Source: Favolaschia claudopus (taxonomy: Eukaryota; Basidiomycota; Agaricomycetes; Agaricales; Mycenaceae). From it: DNA of 64,000 nucleotides. This document shows, piece by piece, positions 45,325-57,268 of this stretch. Location: NCBI GenBank assembly GCA_037176885.1, contig JAWWNJ010000197.1, positions 124,001 through 188,000 on the forward strand, read 5' to 3'. The notes under the pieces were generated by a model, which was given only the letters and a program-made list of their open reading frames with translations, did no database searches and was not told the origin of the DNA. How positions within the stretch are numbered: position 1 is the stretch's first letter; every line of letters begins with the position of its first letter. The translations under genes were made by a program, and so were the position numbers.

Positions 45325-47299
45325 CTAGAGATGGGACTTTTTGATGCCAGCTTTATCGAATGCGGCCTTTTCCCTTTGCGCGAGCGCCGTCGCTTTTTTG
45401 ACTAACGCAGGCGCGCGCTTCAACTCTCGCTGACCGACTTGTTGGATGTGTACCGCATCCGGGCCCTGTTTGCCAATCAGTCGTCAATTTCTCGAGTGAA
45501 TCAAATACCACTCACATCGGCTATGCGGAGGGTTCGCAATCCTGCCCATGCCTTGGCGAGGTTTTGGTCCTGGCAAACGCCCTCTGCGCCAAACGCTTGA
45601 ATTGCACGGTCGACGACGCCAAGGGCCATCGAAGGGACCACAAACTGTAGACTCGGTGTCAGAAACATGAAAGAAACTTGAAACAGCGTTACTTTGGCTA
45701 TGCCGATCTCCTTCAACGCGCCTTTCGCCTGATACTTGTCGATCTAGAACGCATTGAATAGGGAGAAACCGAGAGAAACTGAATTATATACCTGCAATGC
45801 CGCGCTCAGTACCAACATTCTTGCTCCTTCAATCTCTGCGCGAGATTTTGCAATTTCGGCAATGACCGCACCTATTGAGTGGACTCGTCTAGCGTCCGCC
45901 GTGGAAGATGAAGGAAATGAGACCAACCGTGCTCATGTAAATACTTTCCGAATGTTTTGCGGCTGGGGTCAGTCACACGGCGGAGCATAGTGTCCAGAGC
46001 TTCTGAGGCAGAGCCAATAGCCCGCATACAGTGGTGAATTCGCCCAGGACTATAGAAGATAGATCAGCAATCACTTGACTATTGACGAACGAGACGTATG
46101 ATTCACCCGAGTCGCCCTTGGATGATCTGGGACACGCATCAACGTGAATACTTTGAAAACAAGGTGAACGCTTACCTCGAAACCTCTGCCCCACCCGAGA
46201 ACGAGATTACTCAAAGGGACACGAACGTTTTCGTAGATGATTTCGCAGTGTCCCTCCGGTGCATCATCGTATCCGAAGACTCTCATAGGGCGAACGATGG
46301 TGATTCCAGGCGTATCAGTAGGTACGAGAACGACGCTTTGCTGGTTGTACGAGCTTTTGTTGTCAGGGTCACTTTTACCCATGACAATATGAAGCTTGGT
46401 TCGTGGGTCACCCGCACCACTAATCCACCTGTTCAAAATAATACTAGGTGAGCTGAGGTTGCATGAGCTGAGGGAAATGAATACCATTTGTGTCCGTTGA
46501 TCACGATTTCGTTTCCTTCCCTCCGAATTGAGGTCCGGATGTTGGTTGCGTCCGAGGATGAGACTAACCCAGACATTCAACAATTTCCTTCAGCTCCAGA
46601 GAAGCTAGGTAACGTACCGTGCTTCTCAGTCATTGCGAAGGCCGAACGAATTTCGCCGTTTAGGAGGGGAACGAGCCACTTCTTTTGTTGCTCGGGACTC
46701 CCATACTTGGCCAAAACCTCTGTACAACAGCATTAATGCCAAGGACGAGTTGAGGAGTCTATACGTGCCCATGTTTCCGGTGTCAGGAGCTGAGCAGTTG
46801 ACTACCTCGGGAGCCATATGGCCGGCTCTCCCCAACAGTTCGGCCATAACAGCGTACTGCGTTTGTTGGCAAGCTATTCAGAAAGCCGGAAGTTCGCGTA
46901 CCTCGAGATTAGTCAAGGGGACACCGTATTCAGGATAATGAGCCTTGCTAAGGAATAAGTTCCATAGCCCAAGCTTCTTCGCTTTGCCCTTGAGTTCTTC
47001 GATGACAGGAATGACGGTCTTCCATCGTTGAACTTCGTCAGTGGGCAGCTGCGCATGGGCCAAATTGCGAGCAGGGAGAATCTCCTCCTATGGAACCGAA
47101 TAAGGGTTACCATCTTGAACCTTGCACAAGCCAAACCTCGTAGAACTTGATCAATTTAGCCAAAGTTTCTTTGGCGTAGGGCGAAAACTTGTCCTCGATC
47201 TGCAACAGTTGAAGGGAGGAATTGGACATGGAAGATTGTACGCACCATTGCCCATGACGCCTGCGACGTGTATTCGACGATAGGATGCTGGTTGGCCAT
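45325..47299 (-). CDS. Acyl-CoA dehydrogenase, ACAD10/11-like
   Basis: Thirteen exons: 47299-47246, 47199-47137, 47087-46902, 46856-46769, 46719-46618, 46563-46485, 46428-46176, 46126-46107, 46049-45928, 45871-45792, 45743-45693, 45644-45516, 45465-45325; about 455 residues. Conserved blocks are [34 protein letters not shown] (substrate/FAD loop), [45 protein letters not shown] and the Glu/Arg region near the end. It is an FAD enzyme that makes trans-2-enoyl-CoA; the ACAD11-like branch handles long or 4-hydroxy acyl chains, often in mitochondria or peroxisomes. The end SHL resembles a type 1 peroxisomal signal (SKL variants), which is a hint only. Exon 8 is 20 nt. Intron 4 (46720-46768) is GC-AG. 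The start [10 protein letters not shown] was preferred over an upstream exon with unmatched phase. Confidence 0.88.
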
Positions 47300-47602
47300 T
47301 TCCGAGAGATTCTGTTGCAATTCAAACCCAAGTCGGCCATTTAAAGCAAGCCGGCTATTACTTACCCGGTCCCGACATGCGCCCTTGATGTGTCATTGGG
47401 TGGTCGTCTACCGCGTGTAATATTGCACCGAAGAAACAGGAAAAGGGCGATTAACTATGTTACTATGTTGTAAAGTACATTCGGTGTGTATACAGTATTG
47501 ATACAGATAAATAGTACAACAGCGTTCATTTGGAATTTAGAGTCAGGATACTAGATATAGCTAGATATTGAGATATTGGTCAGTAGAGCCATGCATGGTT
47601 CA

Positions 47603-50600
47603 TTAGTGGTCGTCTGAGGACATATCACCCAATGTAAAAGGAAGATCAGGATTGTACTCGAAAGCACCTGGATCATATGTGTTCCACAGGGAGTCCTGTT
47701 CACCCATCGAATATCCGCCTCCGTTGCCATAATTTCGTATATAGTCCAGGCCACGGAACGGCAGACCTGTAGCCGCGAAAGAGGAGGTAGGTGGAGTGGA
47801 TGAGAACTCAGCGAGGTTGGTGCCCAGATCCGAATGCCCGTGATAACCATGCGAGTCCGAATGCTCGAACCCGCTATACGAATTCGAAGGATACGACATC
47901 CCGGATGGATATATATCCACTCCTTGAGGTTCTCCACCACTGGTAGATCCATTCCACTGTTGCAGCTGCGCGTTATTCGTGTTGCTGAGAGGACTAGCCT
48001 GCATCCCGTAATCAAACTCGTACTGAGAAGGTGTAGTCGTTGGCGAAATTGGACCTGGGAAGTTGTAGATGGACGTGCTGGGTGCCAGGGTGGGACTTGG
48101 CTGGGGTGAATTCTTGTCGAGAACGGGTACGGGGGAAGGGACATTCACAGACGCCGGGGAACTATGTGGGCTCGGGGCATGTGCGGAAGTTGGGCTGGCG
48201 AAACTTTGATAGTACGAAAGCCGTTCGCTGCCGTCACTCTCATCGTGACCTCGCCTTCGCGATGTTGATCGAGCCCGTTGAGCACCTAAAAATATTGAAT
48301 CGTTATTCTAAACATCTGCGGTGGCCACTCACTATCAACGCGGTAGGGTGAAACAGCAGCCAAGCGTCGAGTGGACGTTCCTGGATCCCTTGATTGATTT
48401 CTGCGAGACTTGTTTTTCGCAACTCTGGCTGATCCTGCACCAGAATTCGTCGTAATATTTACCGACCGACGCCGTTCTCGACCTGCTGAACCTGAAGGCC
48501 CTGCTTGAGGCAGGGGCGTAGCTTCAGTTCCACTCTTGGCGACTGCTTCAGATGCAGTATTCGTCAATTCCATGAGCAACTCCTTGCATTTTCGAGCACC
48601 CGGCCAATGTCCCTCCCAGGATTCCAGAGCACGGAGAGAGCTTTTTGCTTCATCCAACGCGGCAGTAGCAGCTCTGGGTTCCGAAGCATGCATGGCGTAC
48701 AGTAAAAGGATGACAGCCGAGCTGAACAGATGCTGAATGAAAAATGCCAGATGGTGAGAAGGAGGAACGACATTTTTCATTGACGGGGCAAGTCGAATGC
48801 ACGACCGCGCTGAAGAGACAGCCTTAGCTGTTGACCTGGGGGTCGCGACAGGCTGATCTCGTTTGACAGGGATGAGATTTCGATGAAGAGTCGTCAACAC
48901 GGAATAGTAGTGGCTGCAAAGGACGGCCCCCATTGACACCTGTTCGTCTGTCTCTGACTGGGACTTGAACACAGGGGGCAGATCGTCACACCACTGGGTG
49001 AGCTCGGAATCGAGGGCCTCGACAGTCCTTTGCAATTCGGCCTTCCTGTCCGGTTCCAAATGGTCCTTGCAATTTTCCAGAGCGTAAACCTCACGCAGAA
49101 CGCGTCCGCCGAGCTTATAAAGAGCAGTCAACGCAACAGAGCCAGCCATCAGCGACGGCTGTCGCGTTACAGAGGCACCGGAAAAATATTCCGGAAGATA
49201 TTCATCGTCAACTTCAACCGGATATTCAACGTCGCAGTCTGAATCATTGATACCGAGGGGACGCCCCAATGCTAAGGCAAGCATTCGATCCAACACGTAG
49301 ACTCCCCACCAAATCTTCCGCCGTGTTTCTTTCTCGATGGGAGTAATCAAAAGCCGACGAGGAGAACGCTATCCGAGCGGCAAGGGAAATAAGGTGGTCA
49401 AACTTTTAAGAGCGGATCGAAGCTTACATGGAGTCCAAGATCTTGTCCGGTCCGAACTGCCTGGCCAACAAGAATCCAGGCTTGTGGAAGACAATTCACC
49501 GAACATAGAAACGAAGAGAGTAGGATAAAGCATTGTACATGTGAGACCTGGATGTTTGCATGGCTGATATACTGCAAGATAAGAGCACTTCATGAAAAGT
49601 TAATATCCACAACAGACTCCGCACAGGTGCACCTACCGTTCATAATACACCATCCCCATTCCGCCATCGTCCTGAGACTCGCTTATCGACAATCGAGAAT
49701 CTTCGACCAAGCTCGCAGAGCAAGCAAAAACAGCAAAAAGAAGGGAAATAAAGGCCACCTCGGATCGGGTGAATGCGGGGTTGGCCTGATTATCCATTAG
49801 AAGCGCATACTGCCGCAAGAACGACGGTTTGTCGATGACAGGATTGAGGAAGTGAAATCGTGAGAAGTACGCTTTAACCTTCTCCAGGGATTAGCCGAAG
49901 ACTCCGAATTTAGCAAAACAGAAAAAAGGGCACCAGTTTGTCCGCCAAATCTCGAGGAGGGTATTCTACCTCTTCGGGTCCAGGAAGGGCGTGTATTTTA
50001 CCAAAGAATACTGACGCAGGAAAATATAATTTATTGACGCTTGGCCCTGGTGCCAAGGGGTCTTCTTCCATTGGGGATATGCGATGGAGAGGAGACGAGG
50101 TCAGGGCTTTAAAGGACTGAATTAGCGACATTGTTGAAGAGCCACCGATCCACCGCATGTGGCCATATTCATCCAAAGCTAGTTGTCCAAAAGATTCGCT
50201 GACGTCGTCTTCCTCTGCTTTGATAGGTGGGGCAACAGGCCGCTCTTTCGACTTGGAGGAACGGGAGGATGGAAGAGAGGGGGGAGTGGCAACAGAGCTG
50301 GAAGAAGTAGAAGCTGCGGCGAGCTCGGCGATGGCAGCACCATTGGGCAGGGGACCCAACTGGTCGAGGACAGGGGCGATCTGAGAGAAAAGCGACTCCA
50401 TGTGCAGTAGCCGAGCCTCCAGTTCCTGCACATAGCTTGAAGAAGAGGGTTGATGCATGTTAGTGTGTAATAAGCCGATCGACTTACTGTCTACTCAAAG
50501 CAGCTCTATCCTTCGTTTGCAACCAGGTGCATTGAGATCCTGACGCCGTGCATTGGGAGCAAACGGGCTCGCAACCATCGCACTTGATCTTCTTGCGCCT

Positions 50601-50775
50601 GAAGTACGATGAGCAAAAAGAGAACAATGAGTGCTGGCCACGACGACCTGCAACTTTCGCATGCACGCCAGACCCTGCGGCGTTGGAGTTGCAGAGGGCC
50701 TTTGAGATTTGTCTCTTGATCCTCCTCTGCGCGCTTCTTCTTCTGCGTCGCCGCAGCTGAATCTTCATTAGCCAT
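47603..50775 (-). CDS. Zn2Cys6 transcription factor with fungal-specific regulatory domain
   Basis: Seven exons (50775-50648, 50598-50488, 50435-49934, 49878-49637, 49587-49428, 49368-48333, 48285-47603), about 953 residues. The zinc cluster near residues 39-67 is CESCRRKKIKC, then DGCEPVCSQCTASGSQC, followed by a linker and a coiled coil (YVQELEARLLHMESLFSQI) for dimer formation. The middle homology region contains FSRFHFLNPVIDKPSFLRQY, NIQVSHVQCFILLSSFLCSV, AWILVGQAVRTGQDLGLH and the Fungal_trans hallmark RRKIWWGVYVLDRMLALALG RP. The C-terminal 250 residues are Ser/Pro/Tyr-rich with an acidic end, a likely activation region. The strong Fungal_trans match recalls regulators of carbon use, but no target can be named from the sequence. 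Intron 1 interrupts the cluster after its second Cys, a common place. Confidence 0.9.
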
Positions 50776-52140
50776 GCGCGACGAATCCAAAGGTTTCAAG
50801 AAGGTGGTCCCCAAAGTGAAATGCGTCACGTGGTCTGATTTGGCTGCTGAGTCTCGGATCGGTCCGGAGGGCCGACAAAACAAGGCTTTCGATTGGACAA
50901 AGCGAAATTTAACGATCCAACTGCCTCATGTATGCTGTTCTTGCGCTGTTCATTCATGACGCCTGCGGTAGAAGCTCGGCTTCTGAGGTCATAAACAAAC
51001 GATGCTTGATTCTGCTAAGGACCAATTCGTAAACATAACATTTTACCCTACGTGTCTTCCACCACACTTTACAACCAATACAACGTTTGGTTGAATGAAG
51101 CAGGATCCAATAACTGCCTTATGCTTCGGATGGATCGAGCCGACACGTTATCAAACACTGAAGGTTGATGGATCCCGACCCATCTCCAGATGAGGCTATC
51201 GGTATGTTCGCAACAAAAGCTGATTCGTTCCATGTCGCAGGATTCTAACGAGGGCACACAGCAGGCTTCGTGGCGTTTTTTAATAGATAGATTCCTGCCA
51301 AAACATCAATCCTGTAAGATACATACGGTGTCTGTCGGATACGCAAGACCGAAAACCAAAAGGGCGTACAGGTCCTGACAATGAAGCAAGCGGCCACGCC
51401 CACAACGCAAGATGTGCCAACATTGGCACAATGCGTCGGCAGTTGAAATTTGCGATCGGAGATAAGGTAGTATGGATGGTATCATTATGGACGGCGTTTA
51501 GTTTACGTGGGGTAAGATTGTGGTCCTATGGGGTGGGCACGCGATTGAAGAGAACGTCAACAAAATCTGCGCAGACCAAAATTCAGCCAGCACAGATACA
51601 GGGAAGTAAAAGCCCATCAAGAGGTCGAATATTCGGATTCTGTGCAACACCAGCAAGATAAGATTTCCAGCTAAGCATAGAAACGGAGGGGAAGCCAGAG
51701 TATGAAGCCGATGACCAACATACAGTCGGAGTTAAGCTTGGATAAACTCTTCGTGATTCAGCTGAACAGGACTACCCACGCAATTGTTGCAAGCCAATTA
51801 TGAAAGAGTTTCGAGTTTGCGTGGCGGGCTGGGTGCAAGATAACTCCAGTGTCGCCTTCGCCTCAGAGGGGCCAGATCCCAGGCTTCGAAACAGTCGGGT
51901 GTGCATACGTGCAAAGATTGTCGAGGCCCAACAGTGCGCAAGTGTTGTCTTCAGGGCATCGGTTGTGGTTGGCGGAGTGAGATACTCAAACGGAAAGGTA
52001 TATTTTCACTCTGCGGAGAAGGCCATGGTGAGAATATTACTGGTAGGACTCCAAGACGCAGGGACGTTTTGGGAACCAGGGATTGTTTTTGCAAAGAGGC
52101 GTGACATCGTCACACACGCAAGTCACATCTTCGTCCAACC
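50776..52140. other. 1.36-kb stretch without a recognised gene
   Basis: Between the divergent Zn2Cys6 factor and PAB2 no coding sequence was supported. Open frames (for example 51800-52144, plus strand) run into the PAB2 start and have no recognisable motif. It may hold long regulatory regions or an unspliced RNA gene that cannot be seen by eye. Confidence 0.5.
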
Positions 52141-53057
52141 ATGAGCGCGGCGGCAAACGAGACTGTGGACGACCCAATAATCGACGATGGAGAAGAGGAC
52201 TCGAAAGTGCAACTATCCTTTTGAGATGCACCTCCGCTCCTTGGAGACTCAATCATCCTTTTTGTAGGAGATTTTACTCATGAAGCAAAGGGTTGCCGAG
52301 ATGGAGAAGGAAGCGGTAAAACTGCGCGAACTTCAAGCCGCCGCCGCATTGGAGAGCAACACCGCAGATGGGGAAGACACCAACATGGAGACAGAAGAAG
52401 ATAAATCTGGAGCCGACGGTCGAAGTGTATATGTTGGCAATGTCGGTTATCGTTTCGCTGTCTGCTTGCATCAAACCAGGTTCATGGTCGACAAACACTA
52501 TTAGGTTGATTATGGGGCTACGCCGGAAGAAATACAAGGCCATTTCCAGGCCTGTGGAACGATCAACCGAGTCACCATTCTGTGCGACAAATTCACCGGA
52601 CACCCGAAAGGGTAGGTATTTCTCTCTCTTTTCTTCAAAAGCTGATTCCCAAATTTCGTTGAAAGTTTTGCGTACGTTGAATTTGCAGAGCCAGAACATA
52701 TAGATGCAGCATTGACCATGGACAACTCGTTGTTCCGTGGCCGATTAATCAAGGTCCACATTTCGTGGAGTTCTGCAAGCCTCAGTTCTAAAGAAATTCC
52801 AGGTAACACCGAAACGGACGAACATACCAGGATTCAATCGTGGACGGGGACGTGGCGGTCATCGAGGTGGCTATAGAGGTGGTTACCGTGGTGGTGCGTG
52901 AAAGCCCTCTTGTTTCTTTGAGACATCATGTTGAGTTGTCGAAAGGTTATGGTGGTTATAGTCCATATCGAGGCGGGCGTGGCAGGTCAGTACACTACCT
53001 TTGTATCTATCTTATCTATTGCTCATCCTCCGTAGGGGCCGAGGTCGCGGGTTCTGA
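52141..53057 (+). CDS. PAB2: Nuclear poly(A)-binding protein, PABPN1/Pab2 type
   Basis: Seven exons (52141-52206, 52268-52441, 52505-52611, 52666-52753, 52803-52893, 52946-52985, 53036-53057), 195 residues. An acidic N terminus and a coiled coil ([20 protein letters not shown]) precede one [23 protein letters not shown] (RNP2), [20 protein letters not shown] (RNP1) and [19 protein letters not shown]. The end is RG/GY-rich ([19 protein letters not shown]), the site of arginine methylation in relatives. This order matches PABPN1/Pab2, which binds nascent poly(A) tails and links them to exosome decay or export. Its 3' end lies about 80 bp from the left end of transposon copy 1. Confidence 0.92.
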
Positions 53058-53140
53058 GATTTTGTTCTGCAGACCCTCGTCTTAGTTCTTTATCTCTTCC
53101 TCCAGAAACCCCCAAAATATTCCTATAGCTACATGTACTA

Positions 53141-53474
53141 TACTGCCAATTAGGGCTGGATTTGCACAATGGGTCTGGATTTCCGATTTCTCTCTGTTCC
53201 CTTTTATCTCTTGCCCCCGGAAACTTCCGGCATTCATTCATGTACATCTTAGCTACACACATATGAAAAAACTAAGGGAAAGGACGAGAGGAAGGTATTA
53301 AGAAAGACTTACCGGAGCATCAAAGTCAGTGATGCTGGAAGGTATCATCCTATTCCGGCCTCAAATCTCAAGGAAAAAACCCCGGGAAAGGGGGAGCAGA
53401 GTTGAGATGCATACTAGGCATGCTCTGCGTGCTCGGAATTTTTTACCGGTGCGTCGTTGTTGCGCGCTGGAGGA
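53141..53474 (+). repeat. Left terminal inverted repeat of transposon copy 1
   Basis: Identical by eye, in reverse complement, to about 56935-57268. Beyond 53474 the two sides diverge but weak similarity continues (GTCACAAAAT, CTCCGCT, GATGTG). Very long repeats for this superfamily. Confidence 0.88.
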
Positions 53475-53557
53475 GAAACGCGTCAGGTCACAAAATGTCA
53501 CAATAGAAATCAATCTCCGCTCTGATTGATGTGATTCGTGCTCAGCACTCACCCTCC

Positions 53558-54383
53558 ATGTCTGACGATTCCTTCATCCCCTCATCTCCATCTACCGCAT
53601 TCAGCTTAGCTTTGGACTGGGAGCAGTCTCAACATAAACAGGAAGCCCGGGAAGCACGGGAGGCTGAACTCACACCACAAGAACGGGAGGAAGAGGCCGA
53701 GGAACGTCGCCGAAAACGCGTCAGATTCAATGGCGAATCTCCCCGGCCAGGAGACTCTTCCCCTCTCCTTCGCAAGAGGCGCCGGTTCATTGAAAAGTCT
53801 CTAGGATGGTCTAGCCCTTCGCAAACGCCCCGCCCTTCAGCTTTGCAGTCTACAGAGAAAACTTCCAGGTGTGTCCTGCTTCGTTATCTGTATTCTTCTA
53901 GCTCACCCTTCTCAGTTATTATCTGCCCCTGGGATATCTGGACTCGCAGGCTGACTCGCAAGACGTTGTCAATGCCCTCATTGCTAATCAACCTCAAGGA
54001 CATTCACCTGAAATGCACACACCGCCCCGTCGTGTCTACGACTTTACGTCCCAAGACGTTCTGGATCAGCTGGATCATCGGCTGCAGCCGCCTGTATATG
54101 GTACGCAAATTCACATCTCTGTTATCTTGCCTTTATTAACACCTATTGAGATGATGATGATCTTTCCCAAGAACTCGACCTAAACCTCGAGCTTCGCGCG
54201 CAGCTGTTGCAAGCAGAAGAAGAACGCGACACGGCTTTTGACCAGCTGCGCGCTGCTGAATCCGCATGCGCCGAGGCCATCTCCGACAAACTGCGGGCAG
54301 AGGCAGAGTTGGCGCGATGGAAACAAGCTGCTGAGTCTGCGGCTCCGCTCGTCGCATTAGCTGCTTCCTGTATCAATACATAA
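53558..54383 (+). CDS. Transposon accessory protein of unknown function
   Basis: Three exons (53558-53868, 53916-54100, 54151-54383), 242 residues. The N terminus MSDDSFIPSSPSTAFSLALD is followed by a strongly charged helix (EAREAREAELTPQEREEEAE, then ERRRKRVRFNGESPRPGD) with a likely nuclear signal, a Pro/Ser part, and PPRRVYDFTSQDVLDQLDHR. The C-terminal 75 residues form a clear coiled coil: ELDLNLELRAQLLQAEEERD, TAFDQLRAAESACAEAISDK, LRAEAELARWKQAAESAA. All splice phases agree and the gene is repeated in copy 2, so it is a regular part of the element. I recognise no domain of a nuclease, protease or DNA-binding family. It converges on the transposase, with 85 bp between stops. A role as DNA-binding partner or as regulator is conceivable but not shown. 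Confidence 0.8.
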
Positions 54384-54468
54384 CAATTTATTGCATTCAT
54401 ATGGACCACTATTCAAAGGGTGAAACTATTTACTGGATGGAAATATTGCTATGGACATGTATGAAAGA

Positions 54469-56831
54469 TTATGGAGGAGGTAACTGATTATACGACGGGA
54501 AACCGAAGTCCGGATTAAAGTCAGAATAGGTAAAATTTTGGATGGGATGCAGCGGTTCTTGGGCAAAGGAAGGCATCGAAAGCGGCGGGTGAGCAAGCAC
54601 CGGGTCCACCGAGCCAAGCTGGCCAGAATATTGGATTCGGGGTGCGGAAGTTTGTTGGTACGAGATTGGTGTGTTGTCGAGGTAGAACGGAGTGGGCTGT
54701 GCAGGCAGTTGAGATGTGGATGGGGGCGGGGCAGCTTGAGAGGTGGAAGCGATGGGAGGAGAGGGAATAGCAGCACGACGACCGCGTGGCGCACGCGTGA
54801 AAAGCCCACGATATTTGTTGCTGTCGCGCTCGGTAGGATGCTCGTCGAAATATTTGGTAATTCGCTCGAGAAGGGCGGCTCTTGTGCCGGCTTCGTCGAG
54901 CTGTAGCGAGAAGGCAATATCAACGAGGTTGTCCTTGTTCTTCGCAGAGAGGAGACCAGTGTAAGCTGCATTTGGGTCGCGGTTCCGGCGATTCTCGTCA
55001 CGCTGATTCTCCTTCTCCCTGCGACGCTGTGCCGCATCCACTTTCTTCTGATCCTTTCGAGTCCTCTCTGCTTCTTTTTCCGCCGCCAACTTTTTGCCCT
55101 CGGCTGATGTCAAGACCCGCGCTTCGACATTCAGCTTCCGCTTCTTGCTCACCCGCGCATCCCGCTCATTTAATTTTCGTTTTGTAAAAGCCAGCTCAGT
55201 CCCAGCCAGGCCAACCTGCGCCTTCAATGCCTGAACTTCGCTTTCAAGGACTTGGATCCGTGCAAAGAGAACCGGATCATAATAGAAGTGCCGGTGAGGT
55301 ATTGGTGTAGGGGTAGAGGGAGCGGGTGAAGCTGACGACGGGGATGATGATGAAGAAGCGAGAGGTTGGGCAGGTGTGGCGGGTATGACATTCGGGGGTG
55401 GCGCAAAAGGTAGTTGTTGCGTAGGTGCGTCATCCTCGGAATCGCTGTCGAGATCAGAATCGGAATCCGAGTCGCTGTCAGACTCCGAGCCCGAATCCTC
55501 GTTGGTATGATCGGCGAGGCGAGGAGGTAAGATCGGTGCAAGAGGAGGGGCTGCGGGAAACTCGGGAGCATGCCTAGCCTCCGTAGAATACGGAACGCTC
55601 GGAGCGTAGTCCTCGGCAGTAAATATATGGCGGTTGACTGGCCAGAGCCCGCTCTTCTTGAAGGCTGAGATAATGATGGCAGGACGGAACGTTTCTTCTC
55701 GGATGGCCATATACTCCTTGACAAAATTCTCCTTGCGCATTTCGGAGCCAGTGAGCAAGACAACATCGTCGCAGTGATCAATCCACCTCCTGGAAAACGG
55801 GCCAAAAACACCCACATCAAGAGGCTGAAGCTTGTGAGTCGTGTGGGGGGGAAGGAGGAGAATGATGATATTATGTTTCTCGGCAAGATCAATGAGCTGT
55901 ATTGTCTCGTGTGAGCCGTGTCCATCGAGAACCAGTAGGATAGGTTTTCCGGACGTGTTGCGGGCAGTAGCCTGGGGTATGAATGAGAGCCTGAACCACT
56001 GCCCGCCAATAAAGTCATCAGTCCATCCATTGGTGGATGTCGCGATACTGTATTCGGTTAGACTCAGGACTCTGCAAAGGACAGCAGAAATGAAGGAACT
56101 CACACAATCTCGGGGTCCTCCTCGTACCACTCGGGAGATTGGGTAGCCCCGGAGAACACGAACCCGGGCTTGAGCTTGGTGCCATCTGCACATACCGCCT
56201 CGATGATTGTGATGAGCTCCAAGTTTGCGCTGCGATGCTTATACTTGGCGCGTTGTTTGCGTGAGTACAGATACTTGCGCCGGCTTGCCTTCTTCCCACC
56301 ACCCCGCTGTACGCCTTTTTCGTCCATGTTGTATATATTCTCGATGGGAATTTCATGCTTCTCCACGAGTTCCGCGAGTTTATCAAAGTAGCGACCAATG
56401 ACAGGCTCGTTAAAGGCTTTTGCGCGCTTGGGATCAAGAGCGGAGGCATTGAAAAAGGAGAGGGAAGGATGCCGTTTGAGAAAGGCATAAACCCAGTTAC
56501 GGCTGGGCCTCTTTTTGAGCGGGTGTAGCTGCTGGGCGCGAGCTCGAACAGCCTTTTTTGAGAGTGGGACACCGATTTCACCAAGGTACTCCGCCCATTT
56601 GACCAGTACAAACTCCACTGAGGGGCTGAGAAAGGATTGGGATTGGCGGGCCTCAGAAGGGGAGCTATGGATATTACTGAAGCGAGCGTGAAGAGTAGAA
56701 TAAGGTATGCCGAAGTCGCGAGCAGCTTGCTTGATGTTTGGCTTCCGGCCATACTGCCTCTGATGCAGGAGGCAGTTGCAGGCTTGCTTGATCTTCTGTT
56801 CTCGGTCATCAGAAGATGGGCCCGCTGGCAT
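54469..56831 (-). CDS. pogo/Fot1-like DDE transposase with long C-terminal extension
   Basis: Two exons (56831-56104, 56047-54469), about 768 residues. An N-terminal Psq-type helix-turn-helix (RKPNIKQAARDFGIPYSTLH) and CENP-B-like HTH (LVKWAEYLGEIGVPLSKKAV) precede the DDE_1 catalytic domain: first Asp in IENIYNMDEKGVQRGG, second in PILLVLDGHGSHET, third in THKLQPLDVGVFGPFSRR. After the catalytic part (to about residue 420) comes an extension of roughly 340 residues: Pro-rich, an SDSDSD-rich acidic stretch, a coiled coil with KRKLNERDARVSKKRKLN, and EAERTRKDQKKVDAAQRRRE basic helix, then Pro/Gln-rich. Fot1 relatives usually end soon after the DDE domain. The intron splits the DDE domain and is canonical. 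The ATG at 56831 is the first in frame. Confidence 0.9.
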
Positions 56832-56934
56832 GCAACGCGTCAAGGAAGACGCGTACGGTCAACAACACGGTCGCGTGGGTGCTTGTTTGGTACACATCAG
56901 CGGAGTTTGATTTTGTCACGCTCACCAGAAATGT

Positions 56935-57268
56935 CCTCCAGCGCGCAACAACGACGCACCGGTAAAAAATTCCGAGCACGCAGAGCATGCCTAGTATGCA
57001 TCTCAACTCTGCTCCCCCTTTCCCGGGGTTTTTTCCTTGAGATTTGAGGCCGGAATAGGATGATACCTTCCAGCATCACTGACTTTGATGCTCCGGTAAG
57101 TCTTTCTTAATACCTTCCTCTCGTCCTTTCCCTTAGTTTTTTCATATGTGTGTAGCTAAGATGTACATGAATGAATGCCGGAAGTTTCCGGGGGCAAGAG
57201 ATAAAAGGGAACAGAGAGAAATCGGAAATCCAGACCCATTGTGCAAATCCAGCCCTAATTGGCAGTAT
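56935..57268 (-). repeat. Right terminal inverted repeat of transposon copy 1
   Basis: Reverse complement of the left repeat; ends in GGCAGTA followed by the target-site TA at 57269-57270. Short open frames inside it are not genes. Confidence 0.88.

Larger units (their letters stand above)
53141..57268. mobile_element. Apparently intact pogo/Fot1-like DNA transposon, copy 1
   Basis: The 4,128-bp element starts TACTGCCAATTAGGG and ends with the complement CCCTAATTGGCAGTA, with TA on each outer side (53139-53140, 57269-57270). Its terminal inverted repeats are about 334 bp and appear identical in a by-eye comparison. Inside are two convergent genes: a DDE transposase on the minus strand and a smaller coiled-coil protein on the plus strand. 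Intact frames and matching repeats suggest recent activity. It separates PAB2 from the bL19m gene, whose start is about 150 bp from the right end. Confidence 0.9.

Noticed and set aside
51800..52144. Open frame of 114 residues directly before PAB2
   Set aside because: No recognisable motif, atypical composition, and it runs into the PAB2 start; treated as upstream sequence.
56809..57079. Small open frames in the right TIR of copy 1
   Set aside because: They lie wholly in the inverted repeat, recur as mirror images at the left end, and do not look like proteins.
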